From Stackebrandtia nassauensis DSM 44728 (GTDB taxonomy: Bacteria; Actinomycetota; Actinomycetes; Mycobacteriales; Micromonosporaceae), in the NCBI RefSeq assembly GCF_000024545.1, contig NC_013947.1:5704001-5768000 (forward strand): a stretch of 64,000 nt of DNA, in the 5' to 3' direction. The position numbers were made by a program, and so were the translations under genes. Under the pieces are notes generated by a model. The model worked only from the letters and a program-made list of their open reading frames with translations, searched no databases and had not been told where the DNA came from. Below, piece by piece: positions 39,735 to 47,662 of this stretch (position 1 is the stretch's first letter; every line of letters starts with the position of its first letter).

Positions 39735-39764
39735 GGACGCCCCGCCGGTGGGGACGGGGCGTCC
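39735..39764 (+). promoter_or_regulatory. Leader hairpin of the small zinc-ribbon-like gene
   Basis: GGACGCCCCG and CGGGGCGTCC form a perfect 10-bp stem 23 nt before ATG 39788, with the GAGGAGC ribosome site between. Confidence 0.65.
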
Positions 39765-39787
39765 GTGAGATCGAGGAGCTGACGGCC

Positions 39788-39973
39788 ATGACCAAACAAT
39801 CGACGGCACCGACGCCGAGATCGTCGGGTCCGGTCACGATTCCATGTCGAAGCCAAGACTGCAAGAACGGTTTCGTGGCCAAGGAAGTCGACGGTCAACT
39901 TCGCGCGGAGATGTGCGAAAGCTGTGACGGCACCGGCAACAAGACCGTCGTCGCGAAAGAGTGCGACGGATGA
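39788..39973 (+). CDS. Small zinc-ribbon-like protein
   Basis: A 61-residue protein with two cysteine pairs, CRSQDC and CESCDGTG, spaced like a DnaJ-type or related zinc ribbon. A GAGGAGC ribosome site and a leader hairpin support real expression. Function unknown; such mini zinc ribbons are common in actinobacterial mobile elements. Confidence 0.6.
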   Translation: MTKQSTAPTPRSSGPVTIPCRSQDCKNGFVAKEVDGQLRAEMCESCDGTGNKTVVAKECDG

Positions 39974-39993
39974 GCGCGCCGATGCGGGCGGCT

Positions 39994-40752
39994 TCACTCC
40001 ACGGGCGGGCGCTTGTTGTACTTGTTCATCGTGGACTTGTTAGTCGAAGCGTCCTGGAAGATCAACGCCCATGGTCCACTGTTGACTTCCATTTCCTTGC
40101 CGAAGCCGAGCCATTTTCCACTGATCTTGCGGCCGGTTGGTTCGGCGATCATCTGGATCGCACCGTGGTACCGGGCTCCCCGGTAGTACCCGTCCTTGTG
40201 GGTCTGCTCCACCCAGGTTCCCGTCACAACGGAACCGTCCACGGTGAGGTCCATCGTCAGCGGCGAGTCGGAGGATCCGGGGAGGCTGCGGGCGGTCAGT
40301 CGGTCGCCGTGTTGCAGCACCAGGACGTAGTGGACGCCGATGAAGGTGTCGCCGCGCCCGGAGGAGTAGTACTCGTAACGCGACAGCCAGATGCCCGAAT
40401 AGTTCGTCGAGGTCGCGTTCTTGCCGGCATGCGCAACGGGCGCGATGACCTCGAAGTCGGGCCCGCTCGCGGCTACGTCGTGTCCCCCTTGACCGTTGGG
40501 GGTCACCCGAGCGGCCGGAACCGGTACAGCGAATCCGAGCTCGGTGATCGGCAGGCCGGTCACGGATTCGAGCGCTCGGGCATAGACCGGACGTGGCGAC
40601 GCGCTCTCGCCGGATTCCCATCGCTGCACCAGGCGTTTCGACGCGTCGTTGGGGACTCCCGCGCGCTGTCCGGCTTCCCGGAGCGCACGCGCGAATTCGT
40701 CTTGAGACAGCAGCAGCCCCTTCCGGATTGCTTGCAACGTCGAGTTCGTCAT
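39994..40752 (-). CDS. XRE regulator with C-terminal beta-rich sensor domain
   Basis: A 252-residue protein from ATG 40752. Residues 1-60 are an XRE helix-turn-helix (LLLSQDEFARALREAG and RLVQRWESGES). The C-terminal 150 residues are beta-rich (YSGIWLSRYEYYSSGRGDTFIGVHYVLVL, written here in part, and DLTVDGSVVTGTW), resembling a lipocalin-like sensor. The combination is seen in streptomycete regulators; the ligand is unknown. Two direct repeats upstream are candidate binding sites. Confidence 0.7.
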   Translation of the reverse strand: MTNSTLQAIRKGLLLSQDEFARALREAGQRAGVPNDASKRLVQRWESGESASPRPVYARALESVTGLPITELGFAVPVPAARVTPNGQGGHDVAASGPDFEVIAPVAHAGKNATSTNYSGIWLSRYEYYSSGRGDTFIGVHYVLVLQHGDRLTARSLPGSSDSPLTMDLTVDGSVVTGTWVEQTHKDGYYRGARYHGAIQMIAEPTGRKISGKWLGFGKEMEVNSGPWALIFQDASTNKSTMNKYNKRPPVE

Positions 40753-40784
40753 GCGCTCCACGTTACCACCGTCAACGTCACCGA

Positions 40785-40817
40785 AATGACGCCTTTTATG
40801 TCGCCGGAACGACGCCT
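40785..40817. promoter_or_regulatory. Direct repeats upstream of XRE/beta-sensor gene
   Basis: AATGACGCCT at 40785-40794 and AACGACGCCT at 40808-40817, 23 bp apart, about two helical turns. A candidate operator between this gene and the rightward gene cluster. Confidence 0.4.
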
Positions 40818-40901
40818 CAAACGTCGTCGCGGACAGCTACAGAGTCGCGTCACAGTGTCGACAGTTCCCTATTCCGCGCGACCGGCGAAAGAGGCGGTCC
40901 A

Positions 40902-41225
40902 ATGAGGTCCCACCAGTCCCCGATCGAGCCCGAACCGGTATTGCCAGAGGTTCAGTTCGATGCCGCCCCCAGTCCGGAGGCGCCCCTCATCGCCCCATGT
41001 GGATTCCCGGTGGAGGCGGTACGCCTGTCCCCGGACCAGTACGTCATGGTCTGTGGCCCCGAGTGCGGCGATCACCAATGGCCGATCCCACAGCAGCGCC
41101 GCGCCGAAACCTCGTCGCAGCCCGCACTCGTGGCCGCGCTTCGGACCAGGGCACCGCAGCGCGGCCACCCACACCCAGACACCGAACAGGAGAAACCTCA
41201 TGCTCGCAGCACCCGTACCTGCTAG
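40902..41225 (+). CDS. Hypothetical protein
   Basis: A 107-residue protein of unrecognised family, starting at ATG 40902. A Pro-rich N terminus precedes a short segment with two cysteines (VMVCGPECGDHQW) that could form half a zinc site. It opens a run of small rightward genes reaching to 43.2 kb and overlaps the next gene by 26 bp. Confidence 0.45.
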   Translation: MRSHQSPIEPEPVLPEVQFDAAPSPEAPLIAPCGFPVEAVRLSPDQYVMVCGPECGDHQWPIPQQRRAETSSQPALVAALRTRAPQRGHPHPDTEQEKPHARSTRTC

Positions 41226-41496
41226 ACATGCCGCCGCGACCCAACCGCCGCGCAACATGTGGAGGTTCAAACTCGTTCGATACGAGGACGTCTCCGGCGT
41301 GTCAGGGACCGGGGTTGTCGCGGTCGGGGTCGTCTGCTCGGACGGCAGCGCGTGGATGCGCTGGGACTCTTCGGATCCTTCCAGCGCCATGTTCGACAAC
41401 TGGCGAACGATCGAACGCAAGCACGGCCATCGTGGGGCGACCGAGCTCCAGTGGATTGATATGCCCCCCAACACGTTCCTCCACCACGAGACCTGA
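41200..41496 (+). CDS. Small conserved actinobacterial protein
   Basis: A 98-residue protein with a good AGGAGAAA ribosome site. FKLVRYEDVSGVSGTGVVA followed by a WRTIERKHGH segment matches a small protein repeatedly found in actinobacterial phages and mobile elements, of unknown function. Most of the chain is predicted beta structure. Confidence 0.6.
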   Translation: MLAAPVPARHAAATQPPRNMWRFKLVRYEDVSGVSGTGVVAVGVVCSDGSAWMRWDSSDPSSAMFDNWRTIERKHGHRGATELQWIDMPPNTFLHHET

Positions 41497-41643
41497 CCTC
41501 CTCTTCCCCCGGGGCCGCCGCGTTCGGACAGCCAACCGACGAGCGCGGCGGCCACCACACAACAAGCCGCCCACCACGACACCGACAGGAGGGTTCGGGT
41601 GTTCTTCTCCCATCGATCGACCCGACATCATCGACTCCCCGCG

Positions 41644-42159
41644 ATGTATGACGAGCTGACGCTTCCCAGCGACTACGTCTTGTACCAGCGGGTGTCGCTT
41701 CTGTCGGACATTGCGGTGATGGTCGAGTGCGGCCACCCGATCGACTGTGCTTTCGACGGGAGGCACTTCTACTACCACTGCACCGGCACGGAGCCAACCG
41801 GCGCCGACCGTATCGAGTGGTACTGCGGACGACACCGACTGGGCTACGCCGATGACATCGACCGAGCGGTATGGACGCAGACATTCCGGCTCCTGCCCAA
41901 GGCCCGCCGAGCACGCACCGCCTACCAACGACGGTCGCTCCTGCTGGCTACGCACGCTCTGGTGAAGGTGAGCCTCAGCGACCCGCGATGCCCCGTCGTC
42001 GAGTGGATCGGACACAAGCGACTCGGCGACCGCAGCTTCCACACCGACCATGACCGCGCCCTCGCGCACCGACTCAAGGACCGGCGCGTCGAGGCCGCCG
42101 CCAGCCGTCACCCACTACGCCGTGCGGCAAACAGCTTGGTGAATCCCTTCGAGATGTAA
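41644..42159 (+). CDS. Hypothetical protein with Cys/His residues
   Basis: A 171-residue protein from ATG 41644; the frame is open up to GTG 41599. A cysteine/histidine-rich first half (VMVECGHPIDCAFDG, HFYYHCTG, EWYCGRHRLGY) may bind zinc. The second half is basic and helical. No family recognised. It lies in the rightward run before the LuxR-type gene. Confidence 0.5.
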   Translation: MYDELTLPSDYVLYQRVSLLSDIAVMVECGHPIDCAFDGRHFYYHCTGTEPTGADRIEWYCGRHRLGYADDIDRAVWTQTFRLLPKARRARTAYQRRSLLLATHALVKVSLSDPRCPVVEWIGHKRLGDRSFHTDHDRALAHRLKDRRVEAAASRHPLRRAANSLVNPFEM

Positions 42160-42172
42160 AGGAAACCCATCC

Positions 42173-42640
42173 ATGACAACTGTCAACGCACCTGTCCCTA
42201 CATACGCCTTGGCCAAACGTCAGCCGGCCGCCACCGACCCCAAGGTGTGGACACGGCTCGGTGTCCACATCACCGACCTGCACAACGAGGCTCAGGGACT
42301 GCGCCGCCCCGAACGACTAACGCGGGCGGCCCTCGGCGCCGTCACGCTGCTGCGCTCGCTCGGTGTCCGCATTGAACTGCCCAGCGGAGAATTGCCGACA
42401 CGGGATCTGCCCAGCGCACTGTCGCGGCCGAAACCCTCAGGGACGTTGACGCTGACCGACCGCGAACGTGAAGTGCTCGGTGGCATGGCCGAAGGCAAGA
42501 GCAACGCCGAGATCGGACGCGAACTGTTCGTCACCGAGGACACCATCAAGACCCACGCGCGGCGGCTGTTTCGCAAGCTCGACGCCCGCGACCGCGCCCA
42601 CGCCGTCAGCCAGGGCTTCCGTCTGGAGCTGCTGACATGA
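42173..42640 (+). CDS. LuxR-type helix-turn-helix regulator
   Basis: A 155-residue regulator. The LuxR C-terminal domain is at residues 90-150 (LTDREREVLGGMAEGKSNAEIGREL and TIKTHARRLFRKLDARDRAHAV). There is no receiver domain; the N-terminal 80 residues are short and unrelated to known sensors. It lies one kilobase before the lanthipeptide genes and could control them or the small genes around it. The start of the next gene overlaps its stop (ATGA). Confidence 0.75.
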   Translation: MTTVNAPVPTYALAKRQPAATDPKVWTRLGVHITDLHNEAQGLRRPERLTRAALGAVTLLRSLGVRIELPSGELPTRDLPSALSRPKPSGTLTLTDREREVLGGMAEGKSNAEIGRELFVTEDTIKTHARRLFRKLDARDRAHAVSQGFRLELLT

Positions 42641-42852
42641 ACGGCATCGCCGTCCTGGCCGTCATCCTGTTCGTCGTCATCGGCGGGCCGAGCTGGATTC
42701 TCAGCATCTTCAGTCCCGCCTACCGCAAGCGACGCCGCGAGTCGCGCGCGAAGACCGCGAACAAGGCATGGGGCCTGCTCGCCCTCGCGGGGACGATCGC
42801 GTTGATCGGCCTGGCCGGTTTGGACTACATCGGACTCATCGAGATCAAGTAA
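42637..42852 (+). CDS. Small two-helix membrane protein
   Basis: A 71-residue protein with two predicted membrane helices (3-22 and 47-66) joined by a very basic loop (SPAYRKRRRESRAKTANK). Coupled to the LuxR-type gene by ATGA overlap. Function unknown; it could anchor or sequester the regulator. Confidence 0.6.
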   Translation: MNGIAVLAVILFVVIGGPSWILSIFSPAYRKRRRESRAKTANKAWGLLALAGTIALIGLAGLDYIGLIEIK

Positions 42853-42857
42853 ACACA

Positions 42858-43247
42858 ATGGAGGCGAAAGTCTTGGGACGCATCGTATGGCGCGGCTACC
42901 GCTGGTGCGGGCACACCGACATGCTGCGCCGATCCCGGGACTTCCCGCCATTGCACCCTCGACACTGGACCCGCTTCTCCGCGACATGCATCGGGCAATG
43001 GGCCGACGAACGCCGGGCACTGGATTGGTTGTGGAACCAGATGGCCGAAGCACACGACCATATCGTTGCCGAGTTCCCGCAGCGCGCTGTCGCGATCCGA
43101 AGCGAGTACGACGACGCCGCGCAGCGCTTGTGCGACAGCGACGACTGTGCCTGTTCCTGGTCGATTGCCCTCCCCGCCTCGATCCGTCTGTACGTCGGCA
43201 TCGTCGCCGTCTACGAACATCCTTCAACCATCCAGGGGGACACGTGA
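42858..43247 (+). CDS. Hypothetical protein
   Basis: A 129-residue soluble protein, 5 bp after the small membrane protein gene. It is rich in Trp and His with a central helix (WADERRALDWLWNQMAEAHDHIV) and a paired-cysteine segment (LCDSDDCACSW). No family recognised. It is the last gene of the rightward run before the lanthipeptide cluster, about 100 bp upstream. Confidence 0.5.
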   Translation: MEAKVLGRIVWRGYRWCGHTDMLRRSRDFPPLHPRHWTRFSATCIGQWADERRALDWLWNQMAEAHDHIVAEFPQRAVAIRSEYDDAAQRLCDSDDCACSWSIALPASIRLYVGIVAVYEHPSTIQGDT

Positions 43248-43348
43248 GGCTGGTTGTCTCAGACACGCCGACATCGCGGGGTGGCCGCTTACGGTCGCTC
43301 GCGCACGATGAACCGATAACACCAACCGCAACGAGAAGGGGAAGTCCA

Positions 43349-44551
43349 ATTTCTACTGTCAATGTCACCGAGGATGCCGCGCAGATGCGCAACGCGATGG
43401 TCGACGGCATCGTCAAGTGGGCGAAACTGTCGGACGCGACCGCGGCGGCAATGCGCAAAGTCGAGCGGCACCGATTCGTTCCGGCCGCCACGCTTAAAGA
43501 GGCGTACACCGACGACACGGTGGTGACGCGTCGCGACGAGGCCGGGATCGCCACTAGCTCGGCGTCCGCGCCGTGGCTGCAAGGGATGATGCTCGACCAG
43601 CTTGAGCTGCGGCCCGGCATGACGGTGCTGGAGATCGGGGCCGGGACCGGCGTCAACGCTGGCTACGTGACCGAATTGGTCGGGCCCAGCGGTCACGTCA
43701 CCACCATCGATATTCAGCCTGATGTCGCCGAAGACGCCCGCACCGCGCTCGCGCTCACCGGGGCTACGAACGTCGAGGTCATCTGCGGCGACGGCGAATA
43801 CGGATATCCCGCGAACGCTCCGTACGACCGGGTCATCGCTACGGCCGGGGCCTGGGACATCCCGGAGCACTGGGTCGAGCAGCTCAAACCGGACGGGCTC
43901 ATGGTCGTCCCGCTGCGCATGAACGGCTTGACCCGTTCGGTCGCGTTCACCCGGGACGAACACGGCGTGTGGCACTCGAAGAGCGCGGTCAACTGCGGGT
44001 TCATGCCAGTCAGGGGCGACGGCGAAGTCATCGAGACCAACGTCCAGATCGCCAAGGACGTGGTGGTCCGTATCGATGACGGTCAAGACCTCGACGTCGA
44101 AGCGCTCAAGGACGCGATTGCCGATTCCGGGGAAGTCGAATGGACGGGCATTCTCATCGACGCGCCACTAGACCTGCTGGACTTTTACATGGCCGATATG
44201 GACGGTTTCTGCCGCATCCTGGCCCCACCGTCCATCGCCGAGCGCGGGCTGGCCGAACCCATGAACGGCTGGGGAAGCATGGGCGCCGCGACCCCGGACG
44301 CGGTGGGGTACTTGACGAAGCGTTACGGCCCGCTGCACCCGAAGCTGTACGAACTGGGCACCTGCGCGTACGGGCCGCAAGCGCAAGCCATGGTCGATGA
44401 GCTGACCAAACGGGTCTACGCCTGGGACCGGGCGCGCAAGTCGGTCACCGGCGTCCACATTGAGATCCACCCATCGGGGCAAGGCGACACCGCCGACGCG
44501 CTCATGACCATCGACAAGCGGCACTCCCGGGTCATCGTCCGACCCGCGTAA
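43349..44551 (+). CDS. FxLD-system lanthipeptide methyltransferase (PCMT-like)
   Basis: About 400 residues, resembling protein-L-isoaspartate methyltransferases: SAM motif VLEIGAGTG near residue 95, then HVTTIDIQPDVAEDA and YDRVIATAGAWDIPEHWVEQLKPDG. The C-terminal 180 residues are an extra domain typical of the methyltransferases linked to FxLD lanthipeptides. In related class I systems such enzymes methylate a core aspartate, giving isoaspartate through a succinimide. No ATG, GTG or TTG fits the expected N terminus: AAGGGGAA lies at ribosome-site distance from an ATT codon at 43349, and the first ATG is at 43384, so the start is uncertain. Confidence 0.85.
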   Translation: MSTVNVTEDAAQMRNAMVDGIVKWAKLSDATAAAMRKVERHRFVPAATLKEAYTDDTVVTRRDEAGIATSSASAPWLQGMMLDQLELRPGMTVLEIGAGTGVNAGYVTELVGPSGHVTTIDIQPDVAEDARTALALTGATNVEVICGDGEYGYPANAPYDRVIATAGAWDIPEHWVEQLKPDGLMVVPLRMNGLTRSVAFTRDEHGVWHSKSAVNCGFMPVRGDGEVIETNVQIAKDVVVRIDDGQDLDVEALKDAIADSGEVEWTGILIDAPLDLLDFYMADMDGFCRILAPPSIAERGLAEPMNGWGSMGAATPDAVGYLTKRYGPLHPKLYELGTCAYGPQAQAMVDELTKRVYAWDRARKSVTGVHIEIHPSGQGDTADALMTIDKRHSRVIVRPA

Positions 44552-44609
44552 AAGCTGAGCTCTGCCTCAGAACCTCAGGAAATCCCAACCACAACGATAG
44601 GAGAACACC

Positions 44610-44774
44610 ATGAAGCCCACTCTCGAAGCCACAACGGACATCGAAGCCTTTGAGGACCTGTTCAAACTCGACGTACGCATCGAGGCCGAGGGCCCGAGCT
44701 TGAGCCGCTGCAACCCGACCAACGACGGCTGCTCCAACTCCTGCACGTCCGTCGGATGCTCGGCCAACTGCTGA
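44610..44774 (+). CDS. FxLD-family lanthipeptide precursor
   Basis: A 54-residue peptide with an AGGAGA ribosome site, between the methyltransferase and LanB. The leader (about 1-28) is acidic and has the class-defining FKLD motif at residues 18-21. The core has five cysteines (34, 41, 45, 50, 54) and eight Ser/Thr after residue 28, enough for several lanthionine rings. The core contains a single Asp39, followed by Gly40, the ideal context for isoaspartate formation by the methyltransferase. Its stop overlaps the LanB start (TGATG). Confidence 0.9.
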   Translation: MKPTLEATTDIEAFEDLFKLDVRIEAEGPSLSRCNPTNDGCSNSCTSVGCSANC

Positions 44775-47662
44775 TGACCAGCCACAGCACGCGACGCGGG
44801 ACGGCATTCACTACGCCGTTCCGCGTCGCGGATCCCCGGTCCGGGCTGGCCCGGCTTCCGCTGTTGCACAACGATCCCAGCCCGAACACCTCGATAGATC
44901 CTGTCGTGGCCGAGGGGATGTTCCTTTGCTCCGAGATCCACGCCGATGTCTCCCCCGACAGCGCCGAGCAGCGCCGCGCCACCGAACGGGCATTTGACAT
45001 CCGCGCACGGCGACGCACCACCCCGCAAGGCGTGTTCGCGGGCGTCACCGAACTGGACATCAACGTCGCGGCGTCGACCCTGTCCGTCCGCACCGAGCAC
45101 AAAGTCCGGTCGTACCCCAATCCCGTGTGGGTCCATGAGATCGGTGATCGCGTGCTGGACAGCGCCGCCGTGTTGCACGCGCTGACCTATACGACCAACA
45201 ATCTCGCGGCGCGGCGCGGTGACCGCCTGGATGTCCAACGCCCCTCCAGCGACCCGCGAACCGGACCGCAGCGCATGAGCGTTCGCCGCACCGAGGCCGT
45301 CGAAGTCGTCCTGGACGTCGCTCGGTCCGGTGCGTCGTGGAAGCAGATCACCACCGCGCTGACACAACGGTGGCCGAGCATCCAGGACACCACGGTTGAG
45401 GTGGTCATGCGGCAGCTGACCCGCAGCGGTTTCTTGTTGACCGACCTGGATCCCGTCGATACCTGCACTGACCCGCTCGGTCACCTCCTGGCCAAACTCC
45501 CGGCGTCCGAACCGGTACGCGAACCGCTGTCGTGGCTGCGCGCCGCGCTGGCCGAAGCCGATGCACACCCGCCCGGCCACCCAGCACGTATGGCCGCGCT
45601 CAAGACCGCGCGCAATATCGCCGACGACCTGTTCGCGACCTGGCGACCCATCTGCACCGACACCGCGATGAACGCCCACATCTCCATCCCGGCACGCGTG
45701 GCCGAAGAGGCCGCTCAAGCCGCCAACGTCTTGTGGCGCATGCCGCCTCGGCATGATCCGCTGGCCGAATGGCACGAACGCTTCCTCCACCGCTACGGCA
45801 CCGGCCGTCTCGTGCCCCTGCTGGAGGTGTGCGACCCCGTCACCGGATTGGGTTGCGACCCCGGCAACACCGAAGTAGTGCCCCCTCCGGAATCCACTGA
45901 AGCCTTGGCCCGGCTGATCAACGTTGCGTTGACCTCCAACAAGATGGAGGTACAGCTGGACGCGGCAACGATCACCGCGCTCGACCAGCGCCGCCCCAGT
46001 GACGCTTGCGAACCTTCGGCTGAGCTGTACGCGACGGTCGTTGCCCGTGACGAACACGACCGCGACGCCGGGAAGTTCGTCCTGGCCGTCACCAACATGG
46101 CTTCACCGGCCGGGTCAACTCGCGCCCGGTTCGCCGGCCTGCTCCCCGACGCCTCCGTTGCGAGCGACCCAGGGCACGGCACCATGACCGCCGAACTGGC
46201 ATTCCGGCCCACGTCCCACACCGTCGCGGCGCTGACCGGCCGCGCGGACAACGCGCCGTGGCGCATCCCGATCGGCACGATCCCCCAGTCCGGCGACCTC
46301 GCGCTGGACGACCTCGCTGTGGTCTCTGACGGCGCCCGCCTGAGGCTTTGGTCCACACAGAACAACCGGCCGGTTCGGCCCGTCCACCACAACCAGGTAG
46401 GCCACCACCTGATGCCACCCGTGGCCGCGTTCTTGTGCCTGCTGGGCCAGCACGGCAACACCGGGTTGAGCCCGTGGACATGGGGACCATTCGAGCGTGC
46501 CCCCTTCACCCCACGGGTGCGCTTCCGCGACGTCATCCTGTCCCCGGCCCGCTGGCGACTCCCCGAAGAGGTCCGAGACGCCGCCACCGACCGGTCGACA
46601 TGGGCCACGGCACTGCGACGCTGGCGCACCAGCGCCCGGCCCGCTCCACCGGCCACCGTCGTCATCGACACCAGCGACCGAAAACTTCCCCTTGACCTCG
46701 ATCGTGGCGACGACCGCGAACTCCTGCGCCGCTACGTCAACCGAGACGTGACCGCGGTGACCGAACCGCCTGGCGGCCCCGACGCGGTTCAGGCCGTGGC
46801 CCTCGGAGAAAGAGGGCACCACGTCTTGGAGATTGTCGTGCCGGTCTCCGCTTCGCACACCGAGGAGACCGCACCACCGGCGCCGGCGCTGGCACGCCAA
46901 TCCAGACACAGCGTGTTCACGCCGGGGAGCGAATGGCTGTCGCTGGCCATCGATGCTCCACCGTCGACTCAAGACGCCGTGCTGGCTCGCCTCGCCGACG
47001 CCGCGCACCACGCGACCGGGCTGTGGCACCGATGGTTCTGGATTCGCTACCACACTCCCGCGCGCGGACCCCACCTTCGAGTCCGGTTCCGCGGCGACCC
47101 GAGGCCCCTGGGCGGGCAACTACTCCCGCTGTTGGGCGACACCTGTGCGAACCTGACCACTGATGGTCTGTCCGGTGGATTCGGGATCGAGGAGTACCGC
47201 CAAGAGATCGAACGCTACGGCGGCGAGCACGCGATCGAATACGTCGAAGACACCTTCCACCACGACGCCAACCTTGTCGCACATCTCCTGGCCGAAAGCT
47301 CCGACCCGGATGAGCGCCTGGCGTTGACCGCCGCCTCGGCCGCCGAGATCGTCCGCATCGTCGCCGACGGGAACCGCGCGGCTCTGGTTCCGCACCGTCT
47401 GGAGAGGGCAGACCGTCGCACCCATGCCCGTGTCCGGCCTCGCGCCCGCTCCATCGATGACGGCACGCCCGCTCATCGGCCACTGTGGTATGAGCGCACC
47501 GCTGCCCTGACGGCATACCGCGCGGTCCTGCCACCGGACCGCCGCATCGACTGCGCTTCATCGCTGATTCATATGCACGCCAACCGTCTCCTGGGCGACA
47601 ACCATCGTGAGCGCATCGCACGCGCACTCGCCGTAGATCTCATCGCGCGGGAGGCCCCATGA
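44774..47662 (+). CDS. Lanthipeptide dehydratase LanB
   Basis: A full-length class I dehydratase of 962 residues from ATG 44774 (ATG 44756 would overlap the precursor further). The glutamylation domain covers about 20-640 and the elimination (SpaB_C, thiopeptide-type) domain about 700-950, including FTPGSEWLSLAIDAPPS and WFWIRYHTPARGPHLRVRF. It activates core Ser and Thr with glutamyl-tRNA and eliminates glutamate to give dehydroalanine and dehydrobutyrine. Both domains are in one chain, unlike split versions. It is coupled at both ends to its neighbours. Confidence 0.92.
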   Translation: MTSHSTRRGTAFTTPFRVADPRSGLARLPLLHNDPSPNTSIDPVVAEGMFLCSEIHADVSPDSAEQRRATERAFDIRARRRTTPQGVFAGVTELDINVAASTLSVRTEHKVRSYPNPVWVHEIGDRVLDSAAVLHALTYTTNNLAARRGDRLDVQRPSSDPRTGPQRMSVRRTEAVEVVLDVARSGASWKQITTALTQRWPSIQDTTVEVVMRQLTRSGFLLTDLDPVDTCTDPLGHLLAKLPASEPVREPLSWLRAALAEADAHPPGHPARMAALKTARNIADDLFATWRPICTDTAMNAHISIPARVAEEAAQAANVLWRMPPRHDPLAEWHERFLHRYGTGRLVPLLEVCDPVTGLGCDPGNTEVVPPPESTEALARLINVALTSNKMEVQLDAATITALDQRRPSDACEPSAELYATVVARDEHDRDAGKFVLAVTNMASPAGSTRARFAGLLPDASVASDPGHGTMTAELAFRPTSHTVAALTGRADNAPWRIPIGTIPQSGDLALDDLAVVSDGARLRLWSTQNNRPVRPVHHNQVGHHLMPPVAAFLCLLGQHGNTGLSPWTWGPFERAPFTPRVRFRDVILSPARWRLPEEVRDAATDRSTWATALRRWRTSARPAPPATVVIDTSDRKLPLDLDRGDDRELLRRYVNRDVTAVTEPPGGPDAVQAVALGERGHHVLEIVVPVSASHTEETAPPAPALARQSRHSVFTPGSEWLSLAIDAPPSTQDAVLARLADAAHHATGLWHRWFWIRYHTPARGPHLRVRFRGDPRPLGGQLLPLLGDTCANLTTDGLSGGFGIEEYRQEIERYGGEHAIEYVEDTFHHDANLVAHLLAESSDPDERLALTAASAAEIVRIVADGNRAALVPHRLERADRRTHARVRPRARSIDDGTPAHRPLWYERTAALTAYRAVLPPDRRIDCASSLIHMHANRLLGDNHRERIARALAVDLIAREAP

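Noticed and set aside
42173..42640. Two-component response regulator call for the LuxR-type protein
   Set aside because: There is no receiver domain and no adjacent histidine kinase.
43349..44551. Housekeeping protein-L-isoaspartate repair methyltransferase
   Set aside because: The extra C-terminal domain and the tight linkage to an FxLD precursor, LanB and LanC point to a biosynthetic role.
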